Shown: positions 36,401 through 45,766 of the stretch, piece after piece
Position numbering within the stretch: the first letter of the stretch is position 1
How the letters are laid out: the number at the start of each line of letters is the position of its first letter
Made by a program: the position numbers and the translations under genes
The notes under the pieces: model-generated
What the model was told of the DNA's origin: nothing
The model's database searches: none
The model's input: only the letters and a program-made list of their open reading frames with translations
Assembly: GCA_038745585.1 (NCBI GenBank)
Contig: JBCDLH010000005.1
Location: 124,001-188,000, forward strand
Origin: HLUCCA09 sp038745585
GTDB lineage: Bacteria > Pseudomonadota > Alphaproteobacteria > Rhodobacterales > Rhodobacteraceae
Length of the DNA stretch: 64,000 nt
Direction of reading: 5' to 3'

Positions 36401-37921
36401 CTAGTCCCCGTCAGCCACCCCTTCCGCACGCTTCCGAGCGCGCCGGCTGCGATAGCTCGGCAGCAGCACGAGGAGGGCGGCCAGCACCAAAAGCGCCAAC
36501 GTCATCGGGCGTTCGAGGATAAAGTCGAGGCCGCGATAGAGCTGCATCGAGCGCGCGAAATTGTCCTCCAGCATCGTGCCGAGAATGAACCCAATGAGAA
36601 GCGGCGCCAGGGGGTAATCGGCAAAGCGCAGGATCGTGGCGAGCACACCAAGACCCACGAGGATCAGCAGCTCGGTCGCGTTGTTCTGCCCGATATAGGC
36701 GCCCATCAACGTGAAGAACAAGATGAAGGGAATGAGGTAATTCCGTGGGATCGCAAGGATCTTTGCAATGTAGGGGATGAGGGGCAGGTTCAGGATCAAA
36801 AGGATCAAGTTGCCGATATACATGGATATGATGACCGCCCAGAAGACCTGCGGCTCATCCGTCATCAGGCGCGGCCCCGGCGTAACGTTGAGCGCAATGA
36901 GCGCGCCGAGCAAGATCGCCGTCGTCCCCGAGCCCGGGATGCCCAGCGTCAGCAGCGGCACAAACGAGCCGGTGCAGGCGGCGTTGTTGGCGGTCTCGGG
37001 CGCCGCCAGCCCCTTGACCGAGCCCTTGCCGAACTCCTCTTGCTCGGCGCCTTTGGCGATGTTGCGCTCTACGGCGTAGCCAAGAAAGGACGCAATCGTT
37101 GCGCCTGCCCCCGGCAAGACCCCGATGAAAAAGCCCTGGACCGATTGCCGCCCGATCACAGGGGCGATGGCCTTGGCCTCGTCACGCGTGATGCGCAGGT
37201 TCGTGATCTTGCTGCCGCCGCTCTGCGTCGCCGCCCCACGCGCTGGGTTCATCACGAGAAAGAGCGCCTCGGGCAGGGCGAACATCGCCATCGCGAGCGT
37301 GATGAAGGAAATGCCGGATTGCAGGTCCATGAGACCCATCGTGAACCGTGGCATGTTGAAGAGCGCGCCTTCGCCCACTGTGGCCAGGACCAGGCCCAGG
37401 ATCGTCATCATCAGCGCCTTGGCGACTTGCCCCGTTCCCGCGAAGGCCGCGATCGCCGAAAGACCGACAACCATCAGCGCGAAATACTCAGCCGAGTGAA
37501 AGAGCAGCGCCACGGTCGAGAGCGCGGGCGCGAAGATCATCAGAAGCACAGCGCCGAGGGTGCCGCCAGCAAAGCTCGCGATGGCCGCAATGGTGAGCGC
37601 CTTGCCCGCCTGGCCGCGACGCGCCATGGGATAGCCGTCGAAACTCGTGGCAACTGTCCCGGCGACCCCCGGTGCGTTGAGCAAGATCGACGAGGTCGAG
37701 CCCCCGAAGATCGCGCCATAGTACACGCCCGCAAGAAGAATCAGCGCGGCGGTCGGATCGCCCAACGTGATTGCAACGGGGATCATGATCGCGATGATCG
37801 ACATGGGCCCAAGGCCGGGCAGCATCCCGATAAATGTCCCGATCAGGCACCCGCCCACCACCATCGCGAGGTTGAAGGGCGAGATCGCCGCGGAAAGACC
37901 GATGAGAAACCCTTCGAGCAT
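36401..37921 (-). CDS. tctA: Tripartite tricarboxylate transporter large permease, TctA family
   Basis: 506 residues with about twelve hydrophobic helices. TctA hallmarks include GMLPGLGPMSIIAIMIP near the N-terminus, AILLAGVYYGAIFGGSTSSIL and GVLPGAGATIASFLGYAVER in the second half, which repeat the glycine-rich PGLG/PGAG motif. It is the main membrane channel of a secondary, binding-protein-dependent importer of carboxylates. It follows tctB by 12 nt. The stop is directly followed by repeat copy 2. Confidence 0.95.
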   Translation of the reverse strand: MLEGFLIGLSAAISPFNLAMVVGGCLIGTFIGMLPGLGPMSIIAIMIPVAITLGDPTAALILLAGVYYGAIFGGSTSSILLNAPGVAGTVATSFDGYPMARRGQAGKALTIAAIASFAGGTLGAVLLMIFAPALSTVALLFHSAEYFALMVVGLSAIAAFAGTGQVAKALMMTILGLVLATVGEGALFNMPRFTMGLMDLQSGISFITLAMAMFALPEALFLVMNPARGAATQSGGSKITNLRITRDEAKAIAPVIGRQSVQGFFIGVLPGAGATIASFLGYAVERNIAKGAEQEEFGKGSVKGLAAPETANNAACTGSFVPLLTLGIPGSGTTAILLGALIALNVTPGPRLMTDEPQVFWAVIISMYIGNLILLILNLPLIPYIAKILAIPRNYLIPFILFFTLMGAYIGQNNATELLILVGLGVLATILRFADYPLAPLLIGFILGTMLEDNFARSMQLYRGLDFILERPMTLALLVLAALLVLLPSYRSRRARKRAEGVADGD

Positions 37922-37933
37922 CGCGCGCGCCCC

Positions 37934-38422
37934 CTATAGAAAGCCGGGCAGCGGGCGCAGAAAGATGCCGAGCACTTCTTCCACCAGATACCAAACGGCA
38001 CCCGCCGCGATCAGCGCCACGGGGATCAGGATGTGAAGTTTGCGCTCCCCCAGCACCAGCGCGCCCCCGGTCAGAAAGAGCGTCGTTGCCAGAAGAAAGC
38101 CGAACGGGCGCAGCGCGAGCGCGTAGAGGACCATCGCAAGGAGCAACAGCCCGGCCTGCCCGAGCTTGTACTCGCGCAAATTCGCGATGTTGATGTCGGT
38201 CGCGCTCTTTTCTTTCGCTTCGGCCGGCTGTTCGAGGCCGAACAAGACAATCAGCCCGACGATGACTCCAAGCACGGCAAGGATCTTGGGAAAGGTCGAG
38301 GGCCAGACCGGGTTGCGCTGCATGAATGGCGGCAAGAGCTGGTCCATCGTGAAAAAGGCCGCGTAGCCGTAAACGCAACAAAACGCGATGAAGACGAGCG
38401 CGATCCAACGGTCAAGCGCCAT
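37934..38422 (-). CDS. tctB: Tripartite tricarboxylate transporter small permease, TctB family
   Basis: 162 residues with four predicted membrane segments (about 8-26, 47-65, 92-125 split in two, 130-152) and the poorly conserved TctB pattern, e.g. FPKILAVLGVIVGLIVL. It lies between tctC and tctA, the standard order. A 221-bp gap with a strong hairpin separates it from tctC. Confidence 0.9.
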   Translation of the reverse strand: MALDRWIALVFIAFCCVYGYAAFFTMDQLLPPFMQRNPVWPSTFPKILAVLGVIVGLIVLFGLEQPAEAKEKSATDINIANLREYKLGQAGLLLLAMVLYALALRPFGFLLATTLFLTGGALVLGERKLHILIPVALIAAGAVWYLVEEVLGIFLRPLPGFL

Positions 38423-38611
38423 GGGCTATGTCTCTTTGCTGAGTTGGGGAGGAGCGGGTATGTGCGCCAGCGTACGCTCTGTTACACGACCGACGGCGGA
38501 TCGTCTGGATTGCAAAGCGGTTTTGAGACCGTTCCGCGCCAGCGGGCGCAGTGCTGATCGCAACCGGGGTGCAGGGGCTCGGTGTCGCTGGCAACACAGG
38601 CCCGACGGCGA

Positions 38612-38634
38612 AGGGTGGGCGATCCGCCCACCCT
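38612..38634 (-). other. Intercistronic hairpin between tctC and tctB
   Basis: A perfect 10-bp stem, AGGGTGGGCG (38612-38621) and CGCCCACCCT (38625-38634), with a 3-nt loop lies 9 bp downstream of the tctC stop. It is not followed by a T run on the minus strand. It most likely stabilises the tctC message or attenuates readthrough, so that the binding protein is made in excess over the permeases. Confidence 0.6.
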
Positions 38635-38643
38635 GGCGTATCA

Positions 38644-39627
38644 TCACAGGAACCCGAGCGTCCGCATCAGGTCTCCGATCTGCTGCTCTTGTTCTTCGAG
38701 GAAGGTGCGGAAGTCATCGCCCGAATTGTGGATGTTGACCCAGCCGTTGCGGGCGCGGACCTCTTCCCACGCGTCGGTTTCGTACATCTTTTCGAGCGCC
38801 TCTTGGTATTGGACCAAAAGCTCATCCGGCAGGCCGGGGGCGGCAAAGAACCCGCGCCAATTGACAAAGGTCGTATCGAGCCCTTGCTCGACCATCGTCG
38901 GCGCGTTTTCATAGGCCGCCACACGCTCTGGCGCAGTGACGCCGAGGATGCGCACCTCGCCTTGCTCGGCAAGCGCGATGGCTTCGGAAAAGCCGGTCGA
39001 GAGCGCGTCGATCTCGCCCGAGAGGAGGCCCGCCATCGCCTCGCCACCCGCGTCATAAGGGATGTAATTCACCGCTGTCGGGTCTTCGCCCGCCGCTTGC
39101 ATGACCATTGCCGCCACGAGGTGATCCATCCCGCCGGGGACAGAGCCGCCGCCAACCGCAAAGTCATCGCCCTGCTCCTGATAAGCCGCCAGAAGATCGG
39201 CCATCGAGGTCACTGCGCTGTCGGCAGGCACGACCATCGCGGCGTAGTCGCCGATGGTGCCGGCCACCAGCGTCAGGTCGCGAAAGCTCTGCGGAAAGAC
39301 GCCGGTGAGTGAGCGAATGACGATGGGCGTCGAGTTTACCATGAGCGTGTCATGCAGGCTCTCGGCGTTTTCGATCATATAGCCGATGGCGACGCCGCCG
39401 CCGCCGCCCGACATATTCTCGTAGGACGCATTGCCGACGAGACCGGAGGCCGTAAGCGCCTCGCCGGTGCCGCGCGCTGTCCCGTCCCAGCCGCCACCGG
39501 CACCGCCCGGAACGAGGAAGTGGATCTCGTCGAGAACCTGATGGCCGTCTGCCGCGGCGAATGAGGTGGCGCTGAGCGTTGCAACGGCCGCAGCCATCAC
39601 GACCCGCCGGGTCATGCTGTTGTTCAT
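38644..39627 (-). CDS. tctC: Tripartite tricarboxylate transporter substrate-binding protein, TctC/Bug family
   Basis: 327 residues. Signal peptide with MTRRVVMAAAVATLSATSFA (AAD cleavage region near 26). The Bug-fold signatures HFLVPGGAGGGWDGTAR and GGGVAIGYMI/GGSVPGGMDHL are present. It captures a carboxylate in the periplasm for TctAB; the ligand is not predictable. The ATG at 39627 has GGGAGGG upstream. The next gene in the other direction is dctP of a TRAP system. Confidence 0.93.
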   Translation of the reverse strand: MNNSMTRRVVMAAAVATLSATSFAAADGHQVLDEIHFLVPGGAGGGWDGTARGTGEALTASGLVGNASYENMSGGGGGVAIGYMIENAESLHDTLMVNSTPIVIRSLTGVFPQSFRDLTLVAGTIGDYAAMVVPADSAVTSMADLLAAYQEQGDDFAVGGGSVPGGMDHLVAAMVMQAAGEDPTAVNYIPYDAGGEAMAGLLSGEIDALSTGFSEAIALAEQGEVRILGVTAPERVAAYENAPTMVEQGLDTTFVNWRGFFAAPGLPDELLVQYQEALEKMYETDAWEEVRARNGWVNIHNSGDDFRTFLEEQEQQIGDLMRTLGFL

Positions 39628-40107
39628 AATTTACCCTCCCAAGGTGCCGGCGGTTCTGACCCGCCCGTGTTGTGCCGGAATTCTCCAACTTGGCCAGACT
39701 CTGACACGGAGCCCGCCCGCCGCGCAAGCCCGCCCCTCACCTTGGCGCATCTGCTCTGGCTCGGTGCGCTGCGGCGCTTCGGCACGCTTGGCTTTGCGCG
39801 CCCCGCTTGCACGAGGCGGCGCTGGTGACATCCACAGGCGATCGGGGGCCAACGCGGAAGGACCCATTGCCGCACTCGACGTGCATCCCATGGGTTCACA
39901 GACGCGACGTCGTATGTGGTGCGGGGAGGATGGTGTCACGCGGATGGCCAATTGGACCCGCGACCGCCAAACCGGCAGAGTGCTGGCGCTCACCCAATCG
40001 CGTGGGTTAAGTGCCGGCAAAGAGAGCCCCGCTCGGTGCCTGGCGCCGCCGCGGGACATCGGATCGGCGCGTTCCGACCGAAATGACAAGAACGGGAGGA
40101 TCCGAAG
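39628..40107. other. 480-bp divergent promoter region, tctC/dctP
   Basis: No gene recognised. The short plus and minus frames here are GC-rich and domainless. It must carry promoters for both transport operons; I see no clear operator palindrome. The dctP ribosome binding site GGGAGGA is at 40094-40100. Confidence 0.4.
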
Positions 40108-41079
40108 ATGCTCAAACCCTTCGCGCTGGCCTGCGCCACCGCCGTCTTCGCGTTTGGCGCCGCGGCCGCCGAGCTCAAATTCGCCAATTTCGCGTCACCC
40201 GCCCATACCGTGAACGCGGCGATCATCGAAAAGCTCAACGCCACCCTCTCGGCCGAGACGGGGGGCGCGCTTACGGTCCGTGGCTACCATGGGGGTGAAC
40301 TCGGCTCGGGCCCCGCCGAGCAATACGTGCGCGTCGTGCAAGGTGTCGCCGACATGGCCTGGGGCCTGCCGGGCTACACATCCTCGCAATTTCCGAAGAC
40401 GATGATTGTCGAGATGCCGGGCGTTTTGCCTGAGGATAAGCCGGGCTATGACGCGCTATGGGACGCGTTTGAGACGCACCTTTCGGCCGAATTTCCCGGC
40501 ACAGTCCCGCTCGCGCTTTGGACGTCGGAGCCCAACATCATCATCATGCGCGATCAAGACGTGCGCGCCCCATCCGATTTCCAGGGCCTGCGCATCCGCG
40601 TGGCGGGGGCGACGGCGGGCGATGTCGTCGAGGCGATGGGTGGCACCCCGGTGCAGATGCCGATCAGCCAAGTCTACAACGCGCTTCAAACCGGCCTCAT
40701 CGACGGGGTGATCACCGTCCCCTCGACGGTGCTGACCTTTAAACTTGACGAGGTCGCATCTAGCTACGCGCTCGGCGCGCCTCTGGGCCGGCTCAGCTTT
40801 TTCACAGTGATGAACGCCGCAACCTATGCAGCGCTGCCCGCCGACCAACGCGCGGCCCTCGATGCGATCCGCGGACGTCCCCTCTCGCAGAGCGCCGAGG
40901 AGGGGTATCTCGCCGCCGGATCGGCCGGCATTGCCGCGGCCAGGGCCGCCGGGAACAACACTGTGATCGACCTCTCGTCCGAGGAGATCGACGCTTTCGA
41001 GGCTGCGCTCCAGGACGTGACCGCAGCCTATGTCGACGCGGTCGGCGGGGCTGAAGTCTTGGCGACGCTGCAGCAATAG
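40108..41079 (+). CDS. dctP: TRAP transporter solute-binding protein, DctP family
   Basis: 323 residues. Signal peptide of about 20 residues (MLKPFALACATAVFAFGAAAA). The TRAP-binding fold includes FQGLRIRVAGATAGDVVEAMGGTPVQMP, whose Arg is the usual carboxylate-binding arginine, and ALQTGLIDGVITV. It binds an organic acid in the periplasm and delivers it to DctQM. It heads the dctPQM-OsmC-BKACE run. The downstream BKACE enzyme suggests a beta-keto acid or precursor as ligand (inference). Confidence 0.93.
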   Translation: MLKPFALACATAVFAFGAAAAELKFANFASPAHTVNAAIIEKLNATLSAETGGALTVRGYHGGELGSGPAEQYVRVVQGVADMAWGLPGYTSSQFPKTMIVEMPGVLPEDKPGYDALWDAFETHLSAEFPGTVPLALWTSEPNIIIMRDQDVRAPSDFQGLRIRVAGATAGDVVEAMGGTPVQMPISQVYNALQTGLIDGVITVPSTVLTFKLDEVASSYALGAPLGRLSFFTVMNAATYAALPADQRAALDAIRGRPLSQSAEEGYLAAGSAGIAAARAAGNNTVIDLSSEEIDAFEAALQDVTAAYVDAVGGAEVLATLQQ

Positions 41080-41085
41080 CAGGCG

Positions 41086-41595
41086 ATGACCCGGCTCCGT
41101 CTCTGGGCGGATCGGCTGATCGGCCTTGCCGCGGCGTTGGGTGCGGCGGGCCTTCTCTTTGTGATGCTGGTCATCCTGACCGATGTAATCGGCCGCACGC
41201 TCGGGCACCCCCTCTACGGCGCGCAAGACCTCTCCACCATGGCCATGGTGATTGTCGTCTTTGGGGCGATGGCGCTCTGCGACAGGCGCGGCGGACATAT
41301 CTCCGTCGATCTTCTCGAAAGGCGCTTCTCGGGCAGGCTGAACCGGGTGCTCGACATCGTATCTGCCACGCTCGGTGCCGTCATCTTTGTCAGCCTCGCT
41401 TGGGCCACGTGGCAGAGCGCGGCGCTCTCGCAACTTCTCAACCTCTCGACCAACCTCATAAACCTGCCAAAGGCCTGGTTTCAGTGGGTTCTCATGGGCT
41501 TTTCGCTCTTGACGGCATTCAGTCTCCTGCTCCGGGCGGGCGAACTCGCCTTTCGAGATCTCGACATTCGCCAAGACGGCGAGACGAACGCATGA
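41086..41595 (+). CDS. dctQ: TRAP transporter small permease, DctQ family
   Basis: 169 residues with four membrane segments (about 10-32, 45-65, 85-108, 125-147) and the DctQ pattern DVIGRTLGHPLYGAQDLS plus CDRRGGHISVDLL. It bridges the binding protein and the large permease. It begins 6 nt after dctP, and its stop overlaps the dctM start (ATGA). Confidence 0.92.
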   Translation: MTRLRLWADRLIGLAAALGAAGLLFVMLVILTDVIGRTLGHPLYGAQDLSTMAMVIVVFGAMALCDRRGGHISVDLLERRFSGRLNRVLDIVSATLGAVIFVSLAWATWQSAALSQLLNLSTNLINLPKAWFQWVLMGFSLLTAFSLLLRAGELAFRDLDIRQDGETNA

Positions 41596-42896
41596 GCCCC
41601 GCCGCAGCCGGCGTCCTTGGGATCGCGGCGCTTCTGGCGCTCCTCCTCCTGCGCATCCCCGTGGCCTTTGCGATGTTCGCGGTCGGCTTTGTCGGGATCT
41701 GGGCGCTGAATGGCGCGATGGCGGCAATGAGCCTCTTGGCCTCGGAGGCGTTCACGCTCGCAAGCAAGCCCGAGCTCATCGTCATCCCTCTTTTCATCCT
41801 GATGGGCAATGTGGCTGCGCGCGCGGGAATGAGCGGCCAGCTCTATGATGCGGCCTATGCTCTTATCGGCTCGCGGCGCGGCGGGCTGGCCTCGGCGACC
41901 GTGGTCGGCTGCGGCGGATTTGCCGCGCTGTCGGGTTCATCGGTCGCTGCAGCGCTGACGATGGGCAAGGTCGCGCTCTCGGAGATGGAGCGCTTTCGCT
42001 ACGACGACCGGCTCTCGACCGGCGTCATCGCCGCAGGCGGCACGCTTGGGATCTTGATCCCGCCGTCGACCGGCTTCGTGATCTACGCAATTCTCACCGA
42101 GCAGAGCATCGGCCAGCTCTTTCTCGCGGGCGTTTTGCCCGGTCTTTTGCTGCTTTCCCTCTTTGTCGCGGTCATTGGTCTTCTCTGCCGCGCACGCCCA
42201 GAAATTGGGCCAGTCGGCCCCCGCACCTCGCCCGCCGAGAAGCTACGAGCGCTCGCCGGTGCGGGCCCGATTGCCGGAGTGATCCTACTGACAATCGGCG
42301 GGATTTACGGCGGCTTCTTCTCGCCGGTTGAGGCAGCCGCCGTAGGTGCGGGCGCGGTCATCCTGATCGGGCTTGCAACGGGCCGCCTCCGGCTGAGGGC
42401 GCTGTGGAGTGCGACACGCGACAGCGTTGTCACCACCGCCACCGTGATGCTGATCCTGATTGCCGCTCATCTCCTCAACCCGTTCATGGCGCTCAGCCAG
42501 ATCCCCGAAGTGATCGGTGGCGCCATCGAGGAACTGGCGCTGACGCCCACCGCGCTCCTGGTCATGCTTCTTGCGATCTACGTCGTCTTGGGCTGCTTTC
42601 TCGAAGGCTTTGCAATGCTCGTGCTGACGTTGCCGATCTTCTTTCCGATTGTCGCGGAGGCCGGGATCGACCCGATTTTCTTTGGCGTTCTCTGCGTGTT
42701 AGCGCTAGAAATGGGGCTAATCTCGCCGCCTGTCGGGCTCAATGTATTCATTGTCAAATCGGTGGCGCCCGGGGTCGCGCTGGGGCGGATCTTCGTTGGG
42801 GTTCTGCCGTTCTGGCTGACGATGCTTGCCGCCCTCGCGCTCCTGCTTGCCTTCCCAGAGATCGCGCTCTTTCTGCCGACCACGATGATCCCGTAA
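41592..42896 (+). CDS. dctM: TRAP transporter large permease, DctM family
   Basis: 434 residues with about twelve membrane segments. DctM motifs present include IPLFILMGNVAARAGMS, GGTLGILIPPSTGFVIYAILTEQSIGQLF and LEMGLISPPVGLNVFIVK. It is the Na+/H+-driven translocation subunit. I start at ATG 41592, which overlaps the dctQ stop; the upstream open frame covers dctQ in another frame. Confidence 0.94.
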   Translation: MSPAAAGVLGIAALLALLLLRIPVAFAMFAVGFVGIWALNGAMAAMSLLASEAFTLASKPELIVIPLFILMGNVAARAGMSGQLYDAAYALIGSRRGGLASATVVGCGGFAALSGSSVAAALTMGKVALSEMERFRYDDRLSTGVIAAGGTLGILIPPSTGFVIYAILTEQSIGQLFLAGVLPGLLLLSLFVAVIGLLCRARPEIGPVGPRTSPAEKLRALAGAGPIAGVILLTIGGIYGGFFSPVEAAAVGAGAVILIGLATGRLRLRALWSATRDSVVTTATVMLILIAAHLLNPFMALSQIPEVIGGAIEELALTPTALLVMLLAIYVVLGCFLEGFAMLVLTLPIFFPIVAEAGIDPIFFGVLCVLALEMGLISPPVGLNVFIVKSVAPGVALGRIFVGVLPFWLTMLAALALLLAFPEIALFLPTTMIP

Positions 42897-42930
42897 AACC
42901 AGGAGGCGTGTTTTGGCCCTCGGAGAAAAC

Positions 42931-44091
42931 ATGATCGCCATAGGCGACGCGCCGCCCTTCTTTCGCGCCGATCCCGCGTCGGGCCACGGCCTCACTCCCC
43001 CGGCTCTGCGCGGCGACGAGGCGATCCGCTGCGCTGTGCGCGCGCTCTCAGGCTTTCAAAAGGAAGCGCTCGTCACCTCGGCGCGGACGGGTGCGACGTG
43101 GCGGCTTGTCTCGGACGAGGGCGCGTATCTCAGCGGTCACGATGCAGCGCCCTGCCCGCTCGGGTTCTTCACCTGCGGGATGATCGCGAGCTATTTTGAC
43201 GAGATCACGCGGCATGCAGCGGCGCGCGGCGTTACGCTTCGTGCGCTCCGGCTCACCCAGAACAACGTCTACACCATGCAAGGCTCAATGCGGCAGCGAA
43301 CGATGGTCGGCGGCGCGCGCCCCATCGCGCTCGACGTTGCGGTGGAGTGCGACCTCAGCGATCACGCGCTGCGTGAGCTTGTGGAGACGGCGGTCGCTGC
43401 GTCGCCTGTCAGCGGGCTGGTCAAAGGGGTGTTGCCGAGCCTCTTTACGCTGACCCATAACAGCACCGAGATCGCGACCGGCGCAGCCACATCACTCGGC
43501 GCTTCGGCACACCCCGAAGTGGCGGCGCACGCGCCCCGCCCGGCCCCTGGCGATCTGGCGCTGGTCGAACGCATGGGCCTCTCCCCCGAAAAGGTCGTGC
43601 CGAAGGGAACCGAGGCGCCGGCCTCAAGCCTCGCGGACGCCCAGGACCGGACGCTCAACCCGGCTGCAACGGCATTCCGCCGAGAGGATGGGCTGATCGA
43701 GATCGAGCAAGTTCTCTACAGCCCGCGCGGCTCAGTCTTTCGCTTTTTGAGCGAAGAGGCGCCCATGGCAAGCGGGCCGGCGCGGGCGCCGGATGCGCTC
43801 AGTCTCCTGGCTGCCGGCATCGGTTTTTGCTTTATGACGCAATTCGGGCGCATGGCCGTGATGGAAAAGCGTGCGCTGTCACACTATGCCGTCGTCCAGG
43901 ACCTCCACGTCACGCACGGAACAGCCGGTAGGCCAGGCACGGCCGATCCGGTCGAAACCCATGTGCATTTGCACATGGCCGAGGGCGCCGAGGTCGCCCG
44001 CGAGATGCTCGACGTGGCCGAGCGCACCTGCTTTCTTCACGCGCTGTGCCGGACGGATCTGCATACCGAGATCAGCCTCACGCGCCTCTGA
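42931..44091 (+). CDS. Tandem OsmC-domain protein
   Basis: 386 residues with two OsmC-like halves. In the C-terminal half both peroxidatic-type cysteines remain (C300 in GIGFCFMTQ, C367 in ERTCFLHAL). In the N-terminal half the first remains (C82 in FFTCGMIAS), while the second position is Ser (S158 in AASPVSGLV). Single OsmC/Ohr proteins are about 140 residues, so this is a fused duplication with one probably inactive unit. It follows dctM closely in the TRAP-BKACE run. A TTG start at 42913 with AGGAGG 6 nt upstream is a real alternative to the ATG used here. Confidence 0.75.
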   Translation: MIAIGDAPPFFRADPASGHGLTPPALRGDEAIRCAVRALSGFQKEALVTSARTGATWRLVSDEGAYLSGHDAAPCPLGFFTCGMIASYFDEITRHAAARGVTLRALRLTQNNVYTMQGSMRQRTMVGGARPIALDVAVECDLSDHALRELVETAVAASPVSGLVKGVLPSLFTLTHNSTEIATGAATSLGASAHPEVAAHAPRPAPGDLALVERMGLSPEKVVPKGTEAPASSLADAQDRTLNPAATAFRREDGLIEIEQVLYSPRGSVFRFLSEEAPMASGPARAPDALSLLAAGIGFCFMTQFGRMAVMEKRALSHYAVVQDLHVTHGTAGRPGTADPVETHVHLHMAEGAEVAREMLDVAERTCFLHALCRTDLHTEISLTRL

Positions 44092-44252
44092 GAGACCTTT
44101 GGAGTGGCACGGACACGCAGCTTCAGCTCAGGGTCGGTGCTGAGGCCACCCCCTCGGGGTGCCGGTCGCCAATGCGGGGCCCTTGGACAGCGCGCGATGT
44201 GGCTGCCATAACCGCCAAGACACGCCCCAAGGCTCGAAGTAAAGACCGGCCC

Positions 44253-45089
44253 ATGACCGAACCCTGTATCATCTGCGTCGCAATCACCGGCTCTGTGCCG
44301 ACAAAAGCGGACAATCCCGCCGTGCCGATCAGCATTGAAGAGCAAGTCGAGGCGACCCACGAGGCGTTTGAAGCCGGTGCGAGCATCCTTCATGCCCATG
44401 TGCGCGACGATGCCGGCCGGCCGACGTCAGATCCCGAGCGCTTTGCCCGGCTGAAGGAGGCGGTCGAGCGCCTCTGCCCCGGCATGGTCATCCAGCTCTC
44501 GACCGGGGGCCGTTCGGGTGCGGGCCGAGCACGTGGGGGCATGCTGCCGCTGAGGCCCGACATGGCCTCGCTCTCGGTCGGCTCGAACAACTTTCCGACA
44601 CGCGTCTACGAGAACCCTCCGGACCTCGTGGCCTGGCTCGCCGCCGAGATGAGGACCTACGATATCGTGCCCGAGATCGAGGCGTTCGATCTGTCGCACA
44701 TCGTCCAAGCCGCCCGGATGTCCGAAGCGGGGACGTTGCCAGCGCCGCTCTATGTGCAATTCGTCATGGGCGTTAAGAACGCCATGCCGGCAGATGAGCG
44801 GATCTTTGAGTTCTATATCGAGACGCTGGAACGGCTTGCGCCCGGCGCGGCTTGGTGCGCGGCAGGGATTGGCGCCGCGCAGATCCGCGTAAACGAATGG
44901 GCCATCGCCCGCGGCGGGCACACCCGGACGGGACTTGAAGACAATGTCCGCCTCGACCGCGAGACCCTAGCCCCGTCGAATGCCGCCCTCGTGCGCCGCG
45001 CAGCCGAGATCTGCGCGCGCTATCACCGCCCAGTCGCAACTTGGCAGCAGGCGCGCGAGATCCTCGGTTTGCGTCCTGTGACAGTGTAA
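44253..45089 (+). CDS. Beta-keto acid cleavage enzyme (BKACE, DUF849)
   Basis: 278 residues. The metal site ILHAHVRDDAG (H47, H49) and the C-terminal TRTGLEDNVRL are diagnostic of BKACE proteins related to 3-keto-5-aminohexanoate cleavage enzyme. These condense a beta-keto acid with acetyl-CoA to give acetoacetate and a new CoA ester. The ATG at 44253 starts the conserved MTEPCIICVAITGSVP; the longer open frame is spurious. It is last in the TRAP-OsmC-BKACE run, after a 161-bp gap. Confidence 0.9.
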   Translation: MTEPCIICVAITGSVPTKADNPAVPISIEEQVEATHEAFEAGASILHAHVRDDAGRPTSDPERFARLKEAVERLCPGMVIQLSTGGRSGAGRARGGMLPLRPDMASLSVGSNNFPTRVYENPPDLVAWLAAEMRTYDIVPEIEAFDLSHIVQAARMSEAGTLPAPLYVQFVMGVKNAMPADERIFEFYIETLERLAPGAAWCAAGIGAAQIRVNEWAIARGGHTRTGLEDNVRLDRETLAPSNAALVRRAAEICARYHRPVATWQQAREILGLRPVTV

Positions 45090-45226
45090 TATCGGGGTAG
45101 AGCGCTCCGGCTTTGGCGCCCGGACTGGGACGTGTGGCGTCAGGTCGGCCAAAGGACGATGGAACGCCACGCTGGGATCGGTGGGCAGCTTGCCCGCGAC
45201 GCCGCAACACCGGATGCTAAGATCCC

Positions 45227-45757
45227 TCAGATCGAGGCTTCCCGCACCGGCTCTGCCTGCGCCCCATCGACGACCCAACGTTCCAGCGTGTGGAGATCCG
45301 GCGCCAGTCGGACGCTGAGCCCCGCAGCGAACCGCTCGAACGCCGCTGCATTCAGCGCGTTGAGGCCCACAAGCACCGGCACGTCGCGCGCCAGCGCCTC
45401 GCCGATCACGCCGCAAAAGCCGCGCCCCTGCGCCTCGTGCTTACCAAACTTGTTCACGATCAGGCATGCAGCCCCCCGCGTGAGTTCGGTCTCCACCAGA
45501 GCAACGGCCGTCTCTAGCGCGCAAGGATCGAGGCGACAGCCCCGGGATCCAGCGCCCAGCGATTGGGAGATGCGCAGTGTGGCGCCCTTTGGCAACACGC
45601 GCACATCCATGTCGCAGCGCCACCCGTCGCGCGCGCCCGAGTTGATTTGCACAACGCCGACCGTCCGCAGCCCACGCCGCGTCAACCGTTCGGCCAGCTC
45701 TTCGAGCAGGAGATCCGTTGCGCCCTTCCCCGGCGCCGTTGTTGCCGCAATCCGCAT
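45227..45757 (-). CDS. DUF2478 protein (MobB/NTPase-like), last gene of the idr operon
   Basis: 176 residues. It has a P-loop-like start (TTAPGKGATDLLLEELAERL), a strand-helix pattern typical of small NTPases, and CLIVNKFGKHEAQGRGFCGVIGEAL, the most conserved part of DUF2478. DUF2478 proteins often lie beside molybdate-uptake or molybdoenzyme genes (family knowledge). It follows the HEAT-repeat gene by 9 nt and so probably belongs to the molybdoenzyme transcript, perhaps in cofactor supply. Confidence 0.75.
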   Translation of the reverse strand: MRIAATTAPGKGATDLLLEELAERLTRRGLRTVGVVQINSGARDGWRCDMDVRVLPKGATLRISQSLGAGSRGCRLDPCALETAVALVETELTRGAACLIVNKFGKHEAQGRGFCGVIGEALARDVPVLVGLNALNAAAFERFAAGLSVRLAPDLHTLERWVVDGAQAEPVREASI

Positions 45758-45766
45758 GGTCAGAGC

